A stretch of 50,657 nt of DNA from an uncultured Bacteroidales bacterium. Lineage in GTDB: Bacteria > Bacteroidota > Bacteroidia > Bacteroidales > Bacteroidaceae. The stretch lies in assembly GCA_902773055.1 (NCBI GenBank), contig CACYCZ010000087.1:1-50657 (forward strand), read 5' to 3'. The translations under genes and the position numbers were made by a program. Below are positions 33,004 through 41,944 of the stretch, piece after piece (positions within the stretch are counted from its first letter, which is position 1; each line of letters starts with the position of its first letter). The notes under the pieces are model-generated. The model was not told the origin of the DNA and did no database searches. It saw only the letters and a list, made by a program, of their open reading frames with translations.

Positions 33004-33049
33004 AAAATGCAACAAAGGACCAGAGCCATCTGGTCCTTTGTTGCATTTT
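33004..33049 (-). terminator. Terminator of ppiD
   Basis: A 21-bp perfect stem (33004-33024 with 33029-33049), loop GCCA, with T-rich end on the minus strand; 18 bases past the ppiD stop. Confidence 0.85.
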
Positions 33050-33067
33050 TGCTGAATTGTATAGCTC

Positions 33068-35212
33068 TTAGAAGAATAAATAGCGTTTGTCTTTGATGTC
33101 TGCTTTGAGGAACAAATCGCTACCGAAGGATTGAACATTGCGAATGTGCTGTGAGCGTGCAATATTCATTTGCTCTTCTTCTTTGTATTTTGCTTCTTTG
33201 TCTTTGTTGCTTGCGATGACCTGATAGTAGTAAATGCCACTGTTACCCTTAATAGGCCCAACAAAGTCATTTACTTTTCTGTTGGCCAAACTTCCGTTGA
33301 TGTTTTCTTCCAAGGCACCTGTTGCAGGTACGAAAGTGTTGCCACTGAATGTAACGCCTTTCAGAGTGTCAATGGCAAGACCTTTGGCTTTGGCATCGGC
33401 AATAGACTGAATCTTGGTTTCTTTAATAAGGTATTCTGCCTTCTTGTCCTTTTCAACTTCTTTTTCAACATTGCTCTTGATTTCTTCAAGTGGCAGGAAA
33501 CCTTTTTTGTGAATCTTGTTCAAAGCTACGACAAGGAGAGTGTTGTTGTCACCACATTCGTACAATGGGGATATATCACCTTCCTTGGTGTCTTCGTTAA
33601 ACAACCAGCGGAGAGCTTCCTTGGTGTTTGGAATGTTGTTGATGAAGTGGGCATTAGAGTATGTCTCAACGTTCATCTGATATTGATAGCCATTCTTGAC
33701 AGCATTCTTCTCCAATTCCTCCATTGTAGGACTTGATGCCAGATAGTGGCTGAAGTTATTGAAAGCTTTGGAATAGGTTTCTTTGCTGAAGGTGATGGGA
33801 CGCTTGATAATTGCCACATTATATTTCGTGGTCATTTCTTTGCGGTCTGTAACCAATACGATGATATTGCCGTTTTCAAATTCTATATTCCTGATTTCAT
33901 TGGCACCCATGGTGTTCAGGGTATTGAACAGCTTTACATTGTTTTCATCCATATTCGGCATTGTCTCATATTGGTTGGATGCAATCCATTGCTCGGGTGA
34001 CTGCTGGTTGTATTTGTGAGCGATGGAATCAAATATGGCACCATTTTTCAGTGCTGTGTAAATGCTGTCTGCACTCTTGCGGGTATTCTCAATAGTTGCA
34101 CCGCCTACCTGAATCATCTTGTATTGGATAGAGTCAGGAGCTTGAATGGTTCCAAAGAGTTTAATGATGTTTTCGCTGTTGTCCGCGATTTCGTAATATG
34201 GGCCTGTCATGCCTACGCTGACAGAGTCAAGTTTGTTCTGGATGTCTGCAGGGAATGCTTGCTTTGATGTCCACAATCCGCTATAAGGAATTTGTGAATT
34301 GCTCATTCTTACAACGCTGACAGGGTCATCAGAAGTGGCAAGTTTCTCAGAAAATTTGGCCATTTCCTCATCTAATTCCTTTTTGTCCTTGTCACTGGCT
34401 TCTACGGTAAATTGCACAAAGCGGATGTCGCGGCTTTCAATGTACTGGCGGAAGCGCTCCTTGAGTTGGTTGTATTTTGACTTTAGCTCTGATTCCTCAA
34501 TTTTGATTTTGTCTTGGGGTACGGACCGGTAGTTTAGTGAGGCAACAATAATGTCGCTTGACTGGGCACTCTCTTCAAAAATCTGCTTTGCTTCAATTGG
34601 GTTAGAGAGAATGGTGTTGGCAAGCAGAGCCTGATATTTTTGTTCCAGCATGCTTTCACGCAATGTCTTTTCCACAAATTTCCAATACTTGTAGATTGTT
34701 GTGTATTGTTCAATATACTGCTCAGGAACGTCTGAAGTATTGCTTTGAATCTTTTGATACTCTGTCAGGAAATTACGAAGAGCATTTACGTCAAAGCGTT
34801 TTTCCTGATTAATGAATGGAGTCTGTGCCAACATGGGATTGTTGCCCTTGTTGAGCTCGTCTTGTAATTCCTGGTCAGTTACGGTTAATCCCAGTTTTTC
34901 ACATTCTTTTGAGATGAGTTGATAGTTGACATATGACTGCCAGACAAAGTCTTCGGCCTGAGCGCTTTCTTGTTCAGAGAATGTGCTGTTGCCGCGCATG
35001 AATTTGAGAGCGTCTTTATAGTCTTCTACCATTCGCTGGAATTCCATAGAGGTAATCTTCTTGCCACATACTTCACCAGCTACTTGTCTTCTTTCGTTCG
35101 TCGTTGTCTGAATAGAGCGGACGAATTCTTCTGCAATGAAAGCAAAAAGAGCTACACCGATGATTATCAGCAGGAGAGCACCTTTGCTTCTGATTGTTTG
35201 TAATGCTGCCAT
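33068..35212 (-). CDS. ppiD: PpiD/SurA-like periplasmic chaperone-isomerase
   Basis: A membrane-anchored periplasmic folding factor for exported and outer-membrane proteins. One N-terminal membrane helix (GALLLIIIGVALFAFIAEEF, residues ~11-30) is followed by a SurA_N-type chaperone domain (GEVCGKKITSMEFQRMVEDY; QLISKECEKLGLTVTDQELQ). A divergent parvulin region follows (MIQVGGATIENTRKSADSIY, with KNGAIFDSIAHKYNQQSPEQW), then a helical C-terminal part. 714 aa, the normal Bacteroidota size. The parvulin catalytic residues are not clearly conserved, so chaperone function may dominate. It has its own promoter and terminator. Confidence 0.88.
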   Translation of the reverse strand: MAALQTIRSKGALLLIIIGVALFAFIAEEFVRSIQTTTNERRQVAGEVCGKKITSMEFQRMVEDYKDALKFMRGNSTFSEQESAQAEDFVWQSYVNYQLISKECEKLGLTVTDQELQDELNKGNNPMLAQTPFINQEKRFDVNALRNFLTEYQKIQSNTSDVPEQYIEQYTTIYKYWKFVEKTLRESMLEQKYQALLANTILSNPIEAKQIFEESAQSSDIIVASLNYRSVPQDKIKIEESELKSKYNQLKERFRQYIESRDIRFVQFTVEASDKDKKELDEEMAKFSEKLATSDDPVSVVRMSNSQIPYSGLWTSKQAFPADIQNKLDSVSVGMTGPYYEIADNSENIIKLFGTIQAPDSIQYKMIQVGGATIENTRKSADSIYTALKNGAIFDSIAHKYNQQSPEQWIASNQYETMPNMDENNVKLFNTLNTMGANEIRNIEFENGNIIVLVTDRKEMTTKYNVAIIKRPITFSKETYSKAFNNFSHYLASSPTMEELEKNAVKNGYQYQMNVETYSNAHFINNIPNTKEALRWLFNEDTKEGDISPLYECGDNNTLLVVALNKIHKKGFLPLEEIKSNVEKEVEKDKKAEYLIKETKIQSIADAKAKGLAIDTLKGVTFSGNTFVPATGALEENINGSLANRKVNDFVGPIKGNSGIYYYQVIASNKDKEAKYKEEEQMNIARSQHIRNVQSFGSDLFLKADIKDKRYLFF

Positions 35213-35258
35213 TTATTTATTTTTTTAGTTTTTATTCTATTTGTTTAAAATGCGAGTA

Positions 35259-35266
35259 CAAAGGTA
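35259..35266 (-). promoter_or_regulatory. -7 promoter box of ppiD
   Basis: The minus strand reads TACCTTTG, 46 bases before the ppiD start at 35212. Confidence 0.65.
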
Positions 35267-35566
35267 ATAAAATGAAATGAAATATGATATTGTCGTTGCA
35301 AATATTTTGTTGTCTCCTGAACACCAGGTGTTGCTGAGCGGTAAAATCGTGAGAATGCAGGAGTAGGATGAATATTTCTTCGTGGGAGTTTATGACTGCT
35401 GTGGCATCTTTGTCTTGGAGTAGATAGGGGAAAAGGGCTTTATATCCATAATTCTGCTGATGCAGTTGCATTGTTTTATGATATGATTTGGTAAGGATGG
35501 CAGCCTGCCTGAATTTGTTTGCATGCTTTCGTGTGGAGCATGTATATGTCAGGTTGTCTGGTCGGG
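35267..35566. other. Gap without supported gene between ppiD and the CNNM gene
   Basis: The minus strand is open here in the frame that reads QLHQQNYGYKALFPYLL, running back into the 3' end of the upstream CNNM gene, but it has no convincing start and no family I recognise. No terminator, repeat or RNA gene was seen. Confidence 0.5.
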
Positions 35567-36832
35567 TCAGTTTGTTGCTTCGGGTTTATCTTGGAGTTGT
35601 GTGAGTTTGACGAGGTTTATTTTTGTTTTTGAAACTTTTTGTATATGAAACCTGTATTTGTCAATGTCGATGGTCTGGTTTTCTTTCGGGAAATTTTCAT
35701 AGTGGAATAATATCAGCCCGCCAATAGTAGCGTATTCTTCGGAACAAGGTAAGTTTAAGTCGAAAAGTTCATTGACTTTTTCTATTTCCAGCCTGGCAGA
35801 GAGCAAATATTCGTTGTCGTTAAGTTTCCGGGCGGTGTATTTGATGGTATCGTGCTCATCTTCAATTTCACCGAAAATTTCCTCAACGAGGTCTTCCAGT
35901 GAGATAATACCGCTTGTCCCGCCATATTCGTCAACTACAACGGCCAACGGTTTTTTCTCTTTGAGAAATATCTGCATCATTTTCTGGGCTCCCATGGCTT
36001 CGGGCACAATGGGTATCTCACTGATCAGTTCTGTCCATGGTTTGTCTGAAGGCTTGTTGAACATATCTGATGAGTGAAAATAGCCAATGATATGGTCAAT
36101 GTCATCGTTGTAGACAATGATTCTGGTTTTTCCGCTCTTGACAAAACATTCCAGCAGTTCTTCCTGTGAATCTCCTTGTTCAATACCGATGATTTCCGTA
36201 CGAGGTACCATGCAGTCTTTCACTCTGACATTAGAGAACTCCAATGCTTTGCGATATATCTTGAGATTATTGCCATGCAGATTGACGTGCTCTGTCTGGG
36301 GGTGTCTGCTATGTTCCAGTGTAATGCCTCTGGTGCCGGTCAGGGCAAGCAGTTTGTCATCAGAAAGTGGAATGTGAAAAATCCGAAGTATTTGTTTGGG
36401 TATGGCAAGCAATATCCTTGTCAGGGGCAGGGTGACGGAATTAATGATATTGATATAAAATGCAGAGTGGTATAGTACTTTATCTGGATATTTTGCGCCG
36501 ATGCTTCGGGGAATGATTATGGCGCCGATGATTAAAATGAAAAATGACAGGATGAAGTAGACGGCAAGTTTAACGAAGAAATTTGCCGGAATTTGTAATG
36601 TGTCAAGGATGTGGTATATCTGGTATGAACTTGCCGCCAGTATAGCTATGGATGTGAAGCGGAGGGAAAAGAGGTATATGCCGGCATTCTTGTATAGATT
36701 CAGGATAATGCTGCCTATATATGTTTTCTCTTTCTGTTCCCTGTATTTGTAAGAACTCAGGAAGGCAGTCTCATTTATCTGGAAAAAGAAAAGCAGCAGG
36801 AACAATGGTAATATGATGATGACGGTGTTCAT
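35567..36832 (-). CDS. CNNM/CorC-type membrane protein with CBS domains (hemolysin C-like)
   Basis: An inner-membrane protein of the family that includes CorC and the gliding protein GldE; implicated in Mg or other divalent-cation transport. Four hydrophobic segments fill residues ~1-150, with the DUF21/CNNM pattern (ETAFLSSYKYR). A CBS pair follows (VRVKDCMVPRTEIIGIEQG; SGKTRIIVYNDDIDHIIGYFH; PLAVVVDEYGGTSGIISLEDLVEEIFGEIEDEHD), then a CorC_HlyC domain with EYATIGGLILFHYENFPKE. 421 aa. It starts 13 bases after the lptC stop, so it is co-transcribed with lptC. Confidence 0.92.
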   Translation of the reverse strand: MNTVIIILPLFLLLFFFQINETAFLSSYKYREQKEKTYIGSIILNLYKNAGIYLFSLRFTSIAILAASSYQIYHILDTLQIPANFFVKLAVYFILSFFILIIGAIIIPRSIGAKYPDKVLYHSAFYINIINSVTLPLTRILLAIPKQILRIFHIPLSDDKLLALTGTRGITLEHSRHPQTEHVNLHGNNLKIYRKALEFSNVRVKDCMVPRTEIIGIEQGDSQEELLECFVKSGKTRIIVYNDDIDHIIGYFHSSDMFNKPSDKPWTELISEIPIVPEAMGAQKMMQIFLKEKKPLAVVVDEYGGTSGIISLEDLVEEIFGEIEDEHDTIKYTARKLNDNEYLLSARLEIEKVNELFDLNLPCSEEYATIGGLILFHYENFPKENQTIDIDKYRFHIQKVSKTKINLVKLTQLQDKPEATN

Positions 36833-36845
36833 GTGTGGTCAATGT

Positions 36846-37619
36846 CTATCGTTTGATATGAGGCTCTGTCGGGAGATTCGTGATGATTTTTGCCTTCTTG
36901 GGTCCCTTGGGTTTGGGGGTGCGGTTAAACTGGCTTGGCTGAGGTGTTTCCGGCTGAAGCGTTTCTGCCGGGATGGAATCTGATGTCAGTTCGTCATCAT
37001 TGCTGTTTTCTGGAATGGGGAAAATGGCATGTGAAAAATTGACTTCGTAGATGGTCATCTGTTCATTTGAGTGGAAGCTGTTGCCTTCAACTTCCCTGTC
37101 GGGCGTGACCAGATGGGAGTATTTGTTGGAATAGAATTCATGTCGTGTCATATTCCAGAATAGCAGTTCGGAATTGAAGACAGTGCCGTTGCCGTTCCAG
37201 ACGCATACTCTCCCGCGCAGTTCCCATAGATTTTGGTCGTACCAGTATGCAGTATCTGCGGTGATGTACATCTCGACATGGAATTTTTGATTGAACTTTT
37301 CGAGCAGGAGGCCTTTCATGAAAGTCTGCTTGGTGGGCGAGGTCCTGTCGTAGACACTCCATTCTTCAGTGACAATCTTGTAGCGTATGACTCCGGAGTC
37401 GCTGATCAGCTTGCTTACGCCATAGGTGGTCATGACGGGGATGGAGTCTCTGAGATGTATGGCAGGTGCCATGGGTGGTTGGTCTGTACTGCATGAGTCA
37501 AGCAAGATGCCGGAGATTATGAGCAGGACGCATGCGGAAGTTTTCAGCAGGTTATAAGTGCGTTTCCTGACTCTTGAAACAGTCTGTGAGATGCTTAGGG
37601 GGGAAGATGACATCCTCAT
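36846..37619 (-). CDS. lptC: LPS export protein LptC
   Basis: LptC passes lipopolysaccharide from the LptBFG transporter to LptA across the periplasm. The N-terminus has a hydrophobic segment ending in LLDSCS, a possible lipobox. The mature part shows the LptC pattern: SDSGVIRYKIVTEEWSVYD, FMKGLLLEKF, YITADTAYWYDQNLWELRG, then LFWNMTRHEFYSNK. The Pro- and Lys-rich tail is low complexity. 257 aa. The start could also be the Met two codons later. Gene order OMP-lptC-CNNM, with short spacers, suggests an envelope operon. Confidence 0.85.
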   Translation of the reverse strand: MRMSSSPLSISQTVSRVRKRTYNLLKTSACVLLIISGILLDSCSTDQPPMAPAIHLRDSIPVMTTYGVSKLISDSGVIRYKIVTEEWSVYDRTSPTKQTFMKGLLLEKFNQKFHVEMYITADTAYWYDQNLWELRGRVCVWNGNGTVFNSELLFWNMTRHEFYSNKYSHLVTPDREVEGNSFHSNEQMTIYEVNFSHAIFPIPENSNDDELTSDSIPAETLQPETPQPSQFNRTPKPKGPKKAKIITNLPTEPHIKR

Positions 37620-37667
37620 TGTCAGATTTCGTAAAGTGGCTGTCTGGGATAAGGTGCTGCCAGACTG

Positions 37668-38978
37668 TTATTCTATTCTCCACTTGTTGAACCAGCTGGC
37701 ATTGAAAGTCAGTCCAAGACACAGCCGGAGATAGTCTTCTTTCAGCGTATGAGATTGTGCAGGTGCCAGATGCTCCCATTGCACGCTGACATTCAGCACA
37801 GAGCGGTTGTTGTACATATTGACGATGGGCAATTCCATGCCGGCGCTGACAAGATATGTCTTGGGGTCATTTCCGTTCTGGTTGATATAGGATGTTGAAT
37901 ATGAGACGCCGGCGCGATAGGCTATATGGTGTCTTATTTTCAGTCCTTCGGGATTGGGGATATATTCTGCTCCCAGTGCTATCTTGTGGCGGTTCCTGAA
38001 GGTATTCTTCTGTGCGGAGTAGGTGTATGAACCGTTTTGCTCATTAACCTCCGGGAACTTGCAGTCTTTCCACAGTTGGCATGTATAGTCCGCGCCGATG
38101 GACCATTTCCCGTTGTGCTTGAAGAGGAATCCCACTCCGTAGCTCATGGGCAACTGGAATGCTTTGGGTGCAACCAGTGTGTCTCCTCCGAGAGATGAGG
38201 TTGTCGTCATTTTCTGATTTGTAAATGTGGAGCGGCTGTCAATGTCGTGACCTATGCCTAACGTGGCACCAATGGTCAGTTCGTCTTTCTTTGAAAGTTT
38301 GATTCCGTATTGCATGCCGACATTGAGGGAGTACGTGTTTATGTTTGCTTTGTACAGTCGTGCCAGACTGTGGATGTTGGTGTTGCTGTATGTGATGCTT
38401 GCATTGTGTTCGTAACTTCCCCAGATGTAACCACCTCGTACGCCGATGGAGAAACTCTTGAATGGAGACCAGCCTGCGCCGAGCCATGCTTCACGTATGC
38501 CGCCGTCGCCCTTGTAACTGGAACTGCAGGTGTATTCTCCGAATCCGTCATCATTGTTCATCTGTGTTGTTGTGTAGAAATCGTATCCAACGATGGAAAT
38601 GGGCCGCATACCGATGCTGATGCCTAAATTGCGACGGAGGCGAAATCCTGCCTGTACATAGTCTAATGTGGAGTTCAGGGCATTGGCATGTTTCCCGTTC
38701 TCTGACCAGCGGCCAGTTTGCAGGGATATGCCGGCATCAAAAATGAATGTGATGGAGTCGATGGCCGAATAGGATGCAGGATTCTGGTAGTTCAGGATGG
38801 ACCTATTTCGGGCTCCTATGCCGACGCCGCCCATACCTTTGTTGAATCCTTGGGCTTCGTCAGCCAGAGTACCCCATCCGTATCGTGAATACGGGGAATT
38901 GCTGCCGCTCGTCTGTGCAACCGATGAGGTGACAGCCATAATGGCTGCGACGGATAATATTAAAAAGTGTTTTATCAT
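37668..38978 (-). CDS. Outer-membrane beta-barrel protein, FadL/OmpP1-like
   Basis: The signal peptide is MIKHFLILSVAAIMAVTSSVA; the mature N-terminus reads QTSGSNSPYSRYGWGTL. The body alternates polar and aromatic residues as in beta-barrels (GYIWGSYEHNASITYS; WSIGADYTCQLWKD). NYQNPASYSAIDSITFIFDAG resembles the N-terminal NPA segment of FadL/OmpP1 transporters. 436 aa. No substrate can be assigned. It overlaps coaX by 4 bases (ATGA), so translation is probably coupled, and lptC follows 48 bases later. Confidence 0.8.
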   Translation of the reverse strand: MIKHFLILSVAAIMAVTSSVAQTSGSNSPYSRYGWGTLADEAQGFNKGMGGVGIGARNRSILNYQNPASYSAIDSITFIFDAGISLQTGRWSENGKHANALNSTLDYVQAGFRLRRNLGISIGMRPISIVGYDFYTTTQMNNDDGFGEYTCSSSYKGDGGIREAWLGAGWSPFKSFSIGVRGGYIWGSYEHNASITYSNTNIHSLARLYKANINTYSLNVGMQYGIKLSKKDELTIGATLGIGHDIDSRSTFTNQKMTTTSSLGGDTLVAPKAFQLPMSYGVGFLFKHNGKWSIGADYTCQLWKDCKFPEVNEQNGSYTYSAQKNTFRNRHKIALGAEYIPNPEGLKIRHHIAYRAGVSYSTSYINQNGNDPKTYLVSAGMELPIVNMYNNRSVLNVSVQWEHLAPAQSHTLKEDYLRLCLGLTFNASWFNKWRIE

Positions 38979-39706
38979 TCGTTGAAATTGTATTCAAGTA
39001 TATAGTTCAGTCCTTTTTCAACAAGCATGCTTTCATGGCAGACCGGCATTTCCAGTTTGTCGATGAATGATTTGCTGTCACCGCCTGTAAGGACTATCTG
39101 CAGGTCGGGATTGGCCTTTCTGAAAGTTCTGATGTAACATTCCAGTTCACCTTTTATTCCCCAGACGACACCGCCTATCATGGCATCGTGGGTGTTGGTC
39201 CCCAAAATGTCTGGCCATATTCCGTCGTAGGTGTATTCCGGAAGCAGGGTGGTATGTTCGTGCATGGCTTTGAGCCGCATCTGAAGTCCTGGTGCAATGT
39301 TTCCGCAGGTGTAGATGCCTTCGTGCGTAAGATATTCATAGGTAATACATGTTCCTAAATCAATGACGAGGACATCCTGATGTGGAAACATCTGGTAGGC
39401 TCCGGCAACGGCCGAGATGCGGTCGGCTCCCAAAGTGTCGGGGATATATTCGGCTATCTTGAAAGGTAGCTTTGTCTTGGTGCTGATTTTCAGGGTGGGA
39501 TAGGGGATGTGTTCAATAGCATGATGCAGTTCGTCCCCGGTCGTGGATACAGACGAGATGGCTACATGTCCGATTCCGAGGGAACATGCGTATTCGAACT
39601 CTTCTACAGCATTTTTGCTGGCACTGCAACGCCAAATACATTCGCCTTTTTCAAATACGGCATATTTGACTGCGCTGTTACCGATATCTATGACAAGATT
39701 TTTCAT
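38975..39706 (-). CDS. coaX: Type III pantothenate kinase
   Basis: The first step of coenzyme A synthesis: phosphorylates pantothenate, in an ASKHA fold. The nucleotide motif VIDIGNSAVKYAVF is at the N-terminus; PDTLGADRISAVAGAY and VLVIDLGTCITYEYL are the second and third conserved segments, and VLTGGDSKSF the adenosine motif. 243 aa, normal. The promoter box lies only 11 bases before the start codon, giving a very short leader. First gene of the coaX-OMP-lptC-CNNM run. Confidence 0.95.
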   Translation of the reverse strand: MKNLVIDIGNSAVKYAVFEKGECIWRCSASKNAVEEFEYACSLGIGHVAISSVSTTGDELHHAIEHIPYPTLKISTKTKLPFKIAEYIPDTLGADRISAVAGAYQMFPHQDVLVIDLGTCITYEYLTHEGIYTCGNIAPGLQMRLKAMHEHTTLLPEYTYDGIWPDILGTNTHDAMIGGVVWGIKGELECYIRTFRKANPDLQIVLTGGDSKSFIDKLEMPVCHESMLVEKGLNYILEYNFNE

Positions 39707-39717
39707 AATTTAATTTG

Positions 39718-39725
39718 CAAAATTA
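39718..39725 (-). promoter_or_regulatory. -7 promoter box of coaX
   Basis: The minus strand reads TAATTTTG, ending 11 bases before the coaX start. Confidence 0.6.
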
Positions 39726-40033
39726 ATCAAAAGAACTTTTATGGATGAATCTTCTCTGTTTTTTCAGTCTGTTATATGTAAAAAAATGTTGTTTTCCTTG
39801 TCAATTCCTGTTTCAGGCAGGTCGTGTCAGAAAGGATGTGCATTAAATATATTAATGTATAGTGAATCGTTTGCTGACTCAGAGGGATATCCGATGGTAT
39901 ATATACGCCTTCTTTTGCATACTCTCAGGGAGACGAAGCCGTATTTGGGTGTTCATGGTCTCTAAGCAACTGGACATTTTAACGGCTATTAACACGATGC
40001 AAGTTTCTTTTTTCATGCTGGAATAACACCCGT

Positions 40034-40206
40034 CAGAAGGGCCTGTATCGGTGGCAAATTTTGTAGGCCTACGGGTTTTCACTGGCAGGCCTTCCGGTTT
40101 CAACGCGCAGGCCTGCCAGTGAAAACTGTAAGGCCGGAGCGTTTTTTTAAGTATACTTGACAATGTGTAAAACTATTAAATCATATTAATTATTGTTAAA
40201 ATATAC
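40034..40206 (+). repeat. Dispersed 173-nt element, copy B (AGGCCT every 22 bp)
   Basis: AGGCCT at 40065, 40087 and 40109, and AGGCCG at 40131, all 22 bp apart. Bases 40075-40092 and 40109-40126 form an 18-bp perfect inverted repeat with a 16-nt spacer. It aligns without gaps to 5668-5840. It lies in the 783-bp divergent gap between coaX and the FAD oxidoreductase; 39726-40033 and 40207-40386 show no gene. Confidence 0.8.
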
Positions 40207-40386
40207 GGATTATCGTTATATGTAAAAAAATGAAAGGGAACTTGCTTGTCGATGCCGTAAATTATGTGCTTGTCTACTTCGGGATAATGGTTGTGCGGTC
40301 TGATATGGTCAGTATGCGTCGGCTATGCAGCGAGAAGGCGGAATCTGCTTGTGTGCCGATAAAGGTTTCCAATTATATTTTTTTTC

Positions 40387-40394
40387 GTAACTTT
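40387..40394 (+). promoter_or_regulatory. -7 promoter box upstream of the FAD oxidoreductase
   Basis: TAACTTTG, 95 bases before ATG 40490, implying a ~90-nt leader that contains a 16-codon open frame (40418-40468) and two small inverted repeats. Confidence 0.55.
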
Positions 40395-40489
40395 GTTTGA
40401 TTCAAAGGGGTGGACATCATGTTTTCCCCTAAAACAAAGAGAAACCATGCACTGTCATGTTTCTTGTAAGAATGCCAAAGTAACTGTTT

Positions 40490-41845
40490 ATGGATAGAAG
40501 AAATTTTTTAAAGATGTCAGTAGCGTGTATGGCTGCAACGGCCTATAGTCCGGCCGGTCGTGCTCAGGATGTATATGCTGGGGTTATTGTACCAGGTGTG
40601 AAACAATCGGATGGACGGGCAGGCAATGTGTCCAATGCTGTGGAAGACCATCTCCATGTGCAAGGTTATGTCAAGGAGCCGTCTCATAAGATACCGGTCG
40701 TGGCGAGTGTCGATGTCATTGTTGTGGGCGGTGGTCCCGCCGGTGTGGCAGCGGCAGTGAGCGCAGCACGTCAGGGAGCCAGCACTATGCTGGTAGAGAA
40801 GACAAGCTATCTGGGTGGCTTGTGGACAGGCGGGTTGGTCTTGCCGGTCTTGGCCACTCATGGTAAGGGGAAGTCTGGAGAATGGACTAAGGCGACAGGC
40901 GGTATCTGTGTCGAGTTGTGTGACAAACTGCTGAAGGAAGGCTGGGCCTTTAATCCTGACTCTCCCCGTGTTGACCCCGAGGCAACAAAATACTTGCTGG
41001 ACAAGACGGTCTATGATGCAGGTGTCAGGGTAGTCTATAATGCTGTTGCGGCAGGAGTGACCATGTCGGGCAACAGAGTGGAATCAATACTGTTGGACTG
41101 CAACACCGGGCGCATAGCTGTAAAGTGCAAGATGGCTGTGGATGCCAGCGGTGACGGATGCCTGTTCAACTGGACCGGTGATCCGTATGAAGCCCGTAGG
41201 TACCATATAAGTACATCTTATCTTCTTGGAGGCTGCAAGGGAAAGAAGATTGGTGGGAAAACTCCTGTCGATGATATGCGGTTTTCTACAATAGGAACCC
41301 GGGCTCATGAGGATGGATTGGATGTCTTCCGTGTTTCCGAGCTTCAGCAGAAACACCGTCTTGACTTGTGGGACCGCATAGAAACCCTCCGCCGTAAGCC
41401 CGAGACCAAGGATGTATATCTGATGGAAGTCGCCCCGACGACGGGTGTGCGTGTGACGAGGGTTCTGAATAGCCTCCATAATGTTACTTTGGCGGAATCA
41501 ATGGAATGGACGACATATGATGACGTGATAGGCATGTCGGGAGCATGCGACCCGTTTGACTATAAAGGCAGAAGGGTAGAGAAAAAGGACAGGCCGGTGT
41601 GGCAGATACCATATCGTTCCATCCTTCCGCAACAGACGGCTAACCTGTTGGTATGCGGGCGCTGTTTCGGCTATGACCAGGGGATTACATGGGATGCCCG
41701 TGAAATATCTACCTGCATGGTTACAGGCCAGGCGGCTGGTACGGCAGCAGCCCTGTCGGCTGCATACAGGTGTGCCCCCAGGGATATTGACGTTAAGATA
41801 TTGCAAAATAAATTGGTGAAGGAAAAGGTACGACTTGCTTTCTGA
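40490..41845 (+). CDS. FAD-dependent oxidoreductase with Tat signal
   Basis: Starts MDRRNFLKMSVACMAATAYS; RRNFLK fits the twin-arginine export motif. The Rossmann FAD site is VDVIVVGGGPAGVAAAVSAA (GGGPAG at residues 80-85), with VEKTSYLGGLWTGGL following as in the FAD_oxidored family (PF12831-like). Near the C-terminus, NLLVCGRCFGYDQGITWDAR and STCMVTGQAAGTAAALSA form the second FAD-binding part. 451 aa. The family often acts on sugars or cofactors in polysaccharide-using bacteria, but no substrate can be inferred. The presence of a Tat signal implies the cofactor is inserted before export. Confidence 0.88.
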   Translation: MDRRNFLKMSVACMAATAYSPAGRAQDVYAGVIVPGVKQSDGRAGNVSNAVEDHLHVQGYVKEPSHKIPVVASVDVIVVGGGPAGVAAAVSAARQGASTMLVEKTSYLGGLWTGGLVLPVLATHGKGKSGEWTKATGGICVELCDKLLKEGWAFNPDSPRVDPEATKYLLDKTVYDAGVRVVYNAVAAGVTMSGNRVESILLDCNTGRIAVKCKMAVDASGDGCLFNWTGDPYEARRYHISTSYLLGGCKGKKIGGKTPVDDMRFSTIGTRAHEDGLDVFRVSELQQKHRLDLWDRIETLRRKPETKDVYLMEVAPTTGVRVTRVLNSLHNVTLAESMEWTTYDDVIGMSGACDPFDYKGRRVEKKDRPVWQIPYRSILPQQTANLLVCGRCFGYDQGITWDAREISTCMVTGQAAGTAAALSAAYRCAPRDIDVKILQNKLVKEKVRLAF

Positions 41846-41910
41846 TTCAAAAAAAATGTTTGTTTTGAATATAGTGTCGTGTTTTTGTGCTGATTCCTAT
41901 TTAAAAGTCG

Positions 41911-41918
41911 TAACTTTG
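41911..41918 (+). promoter_or_regulatory. -7 promoter box of the phosphatase-lnb-secA run
   Basis: TAACTTTG, 26 bases before ATG 41945. Confidence 0.65.
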
Positions 41919-41944
41919 TATATTTGGAAAAAATAAGTAAAACA

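Noticed and set aside
35232-35471. 79-codon minus-strand frame before ppiD
   Set aside because: It overlaps the ppiD promoter, continues open upstream without a start, and matches no family I know; kept only as a note on the gap.
39741-39965. 74-codon plus-strand frame in the coaX upstream gap
   Set aside because: No promoter, no domain and irregular composition; consistent with chance.
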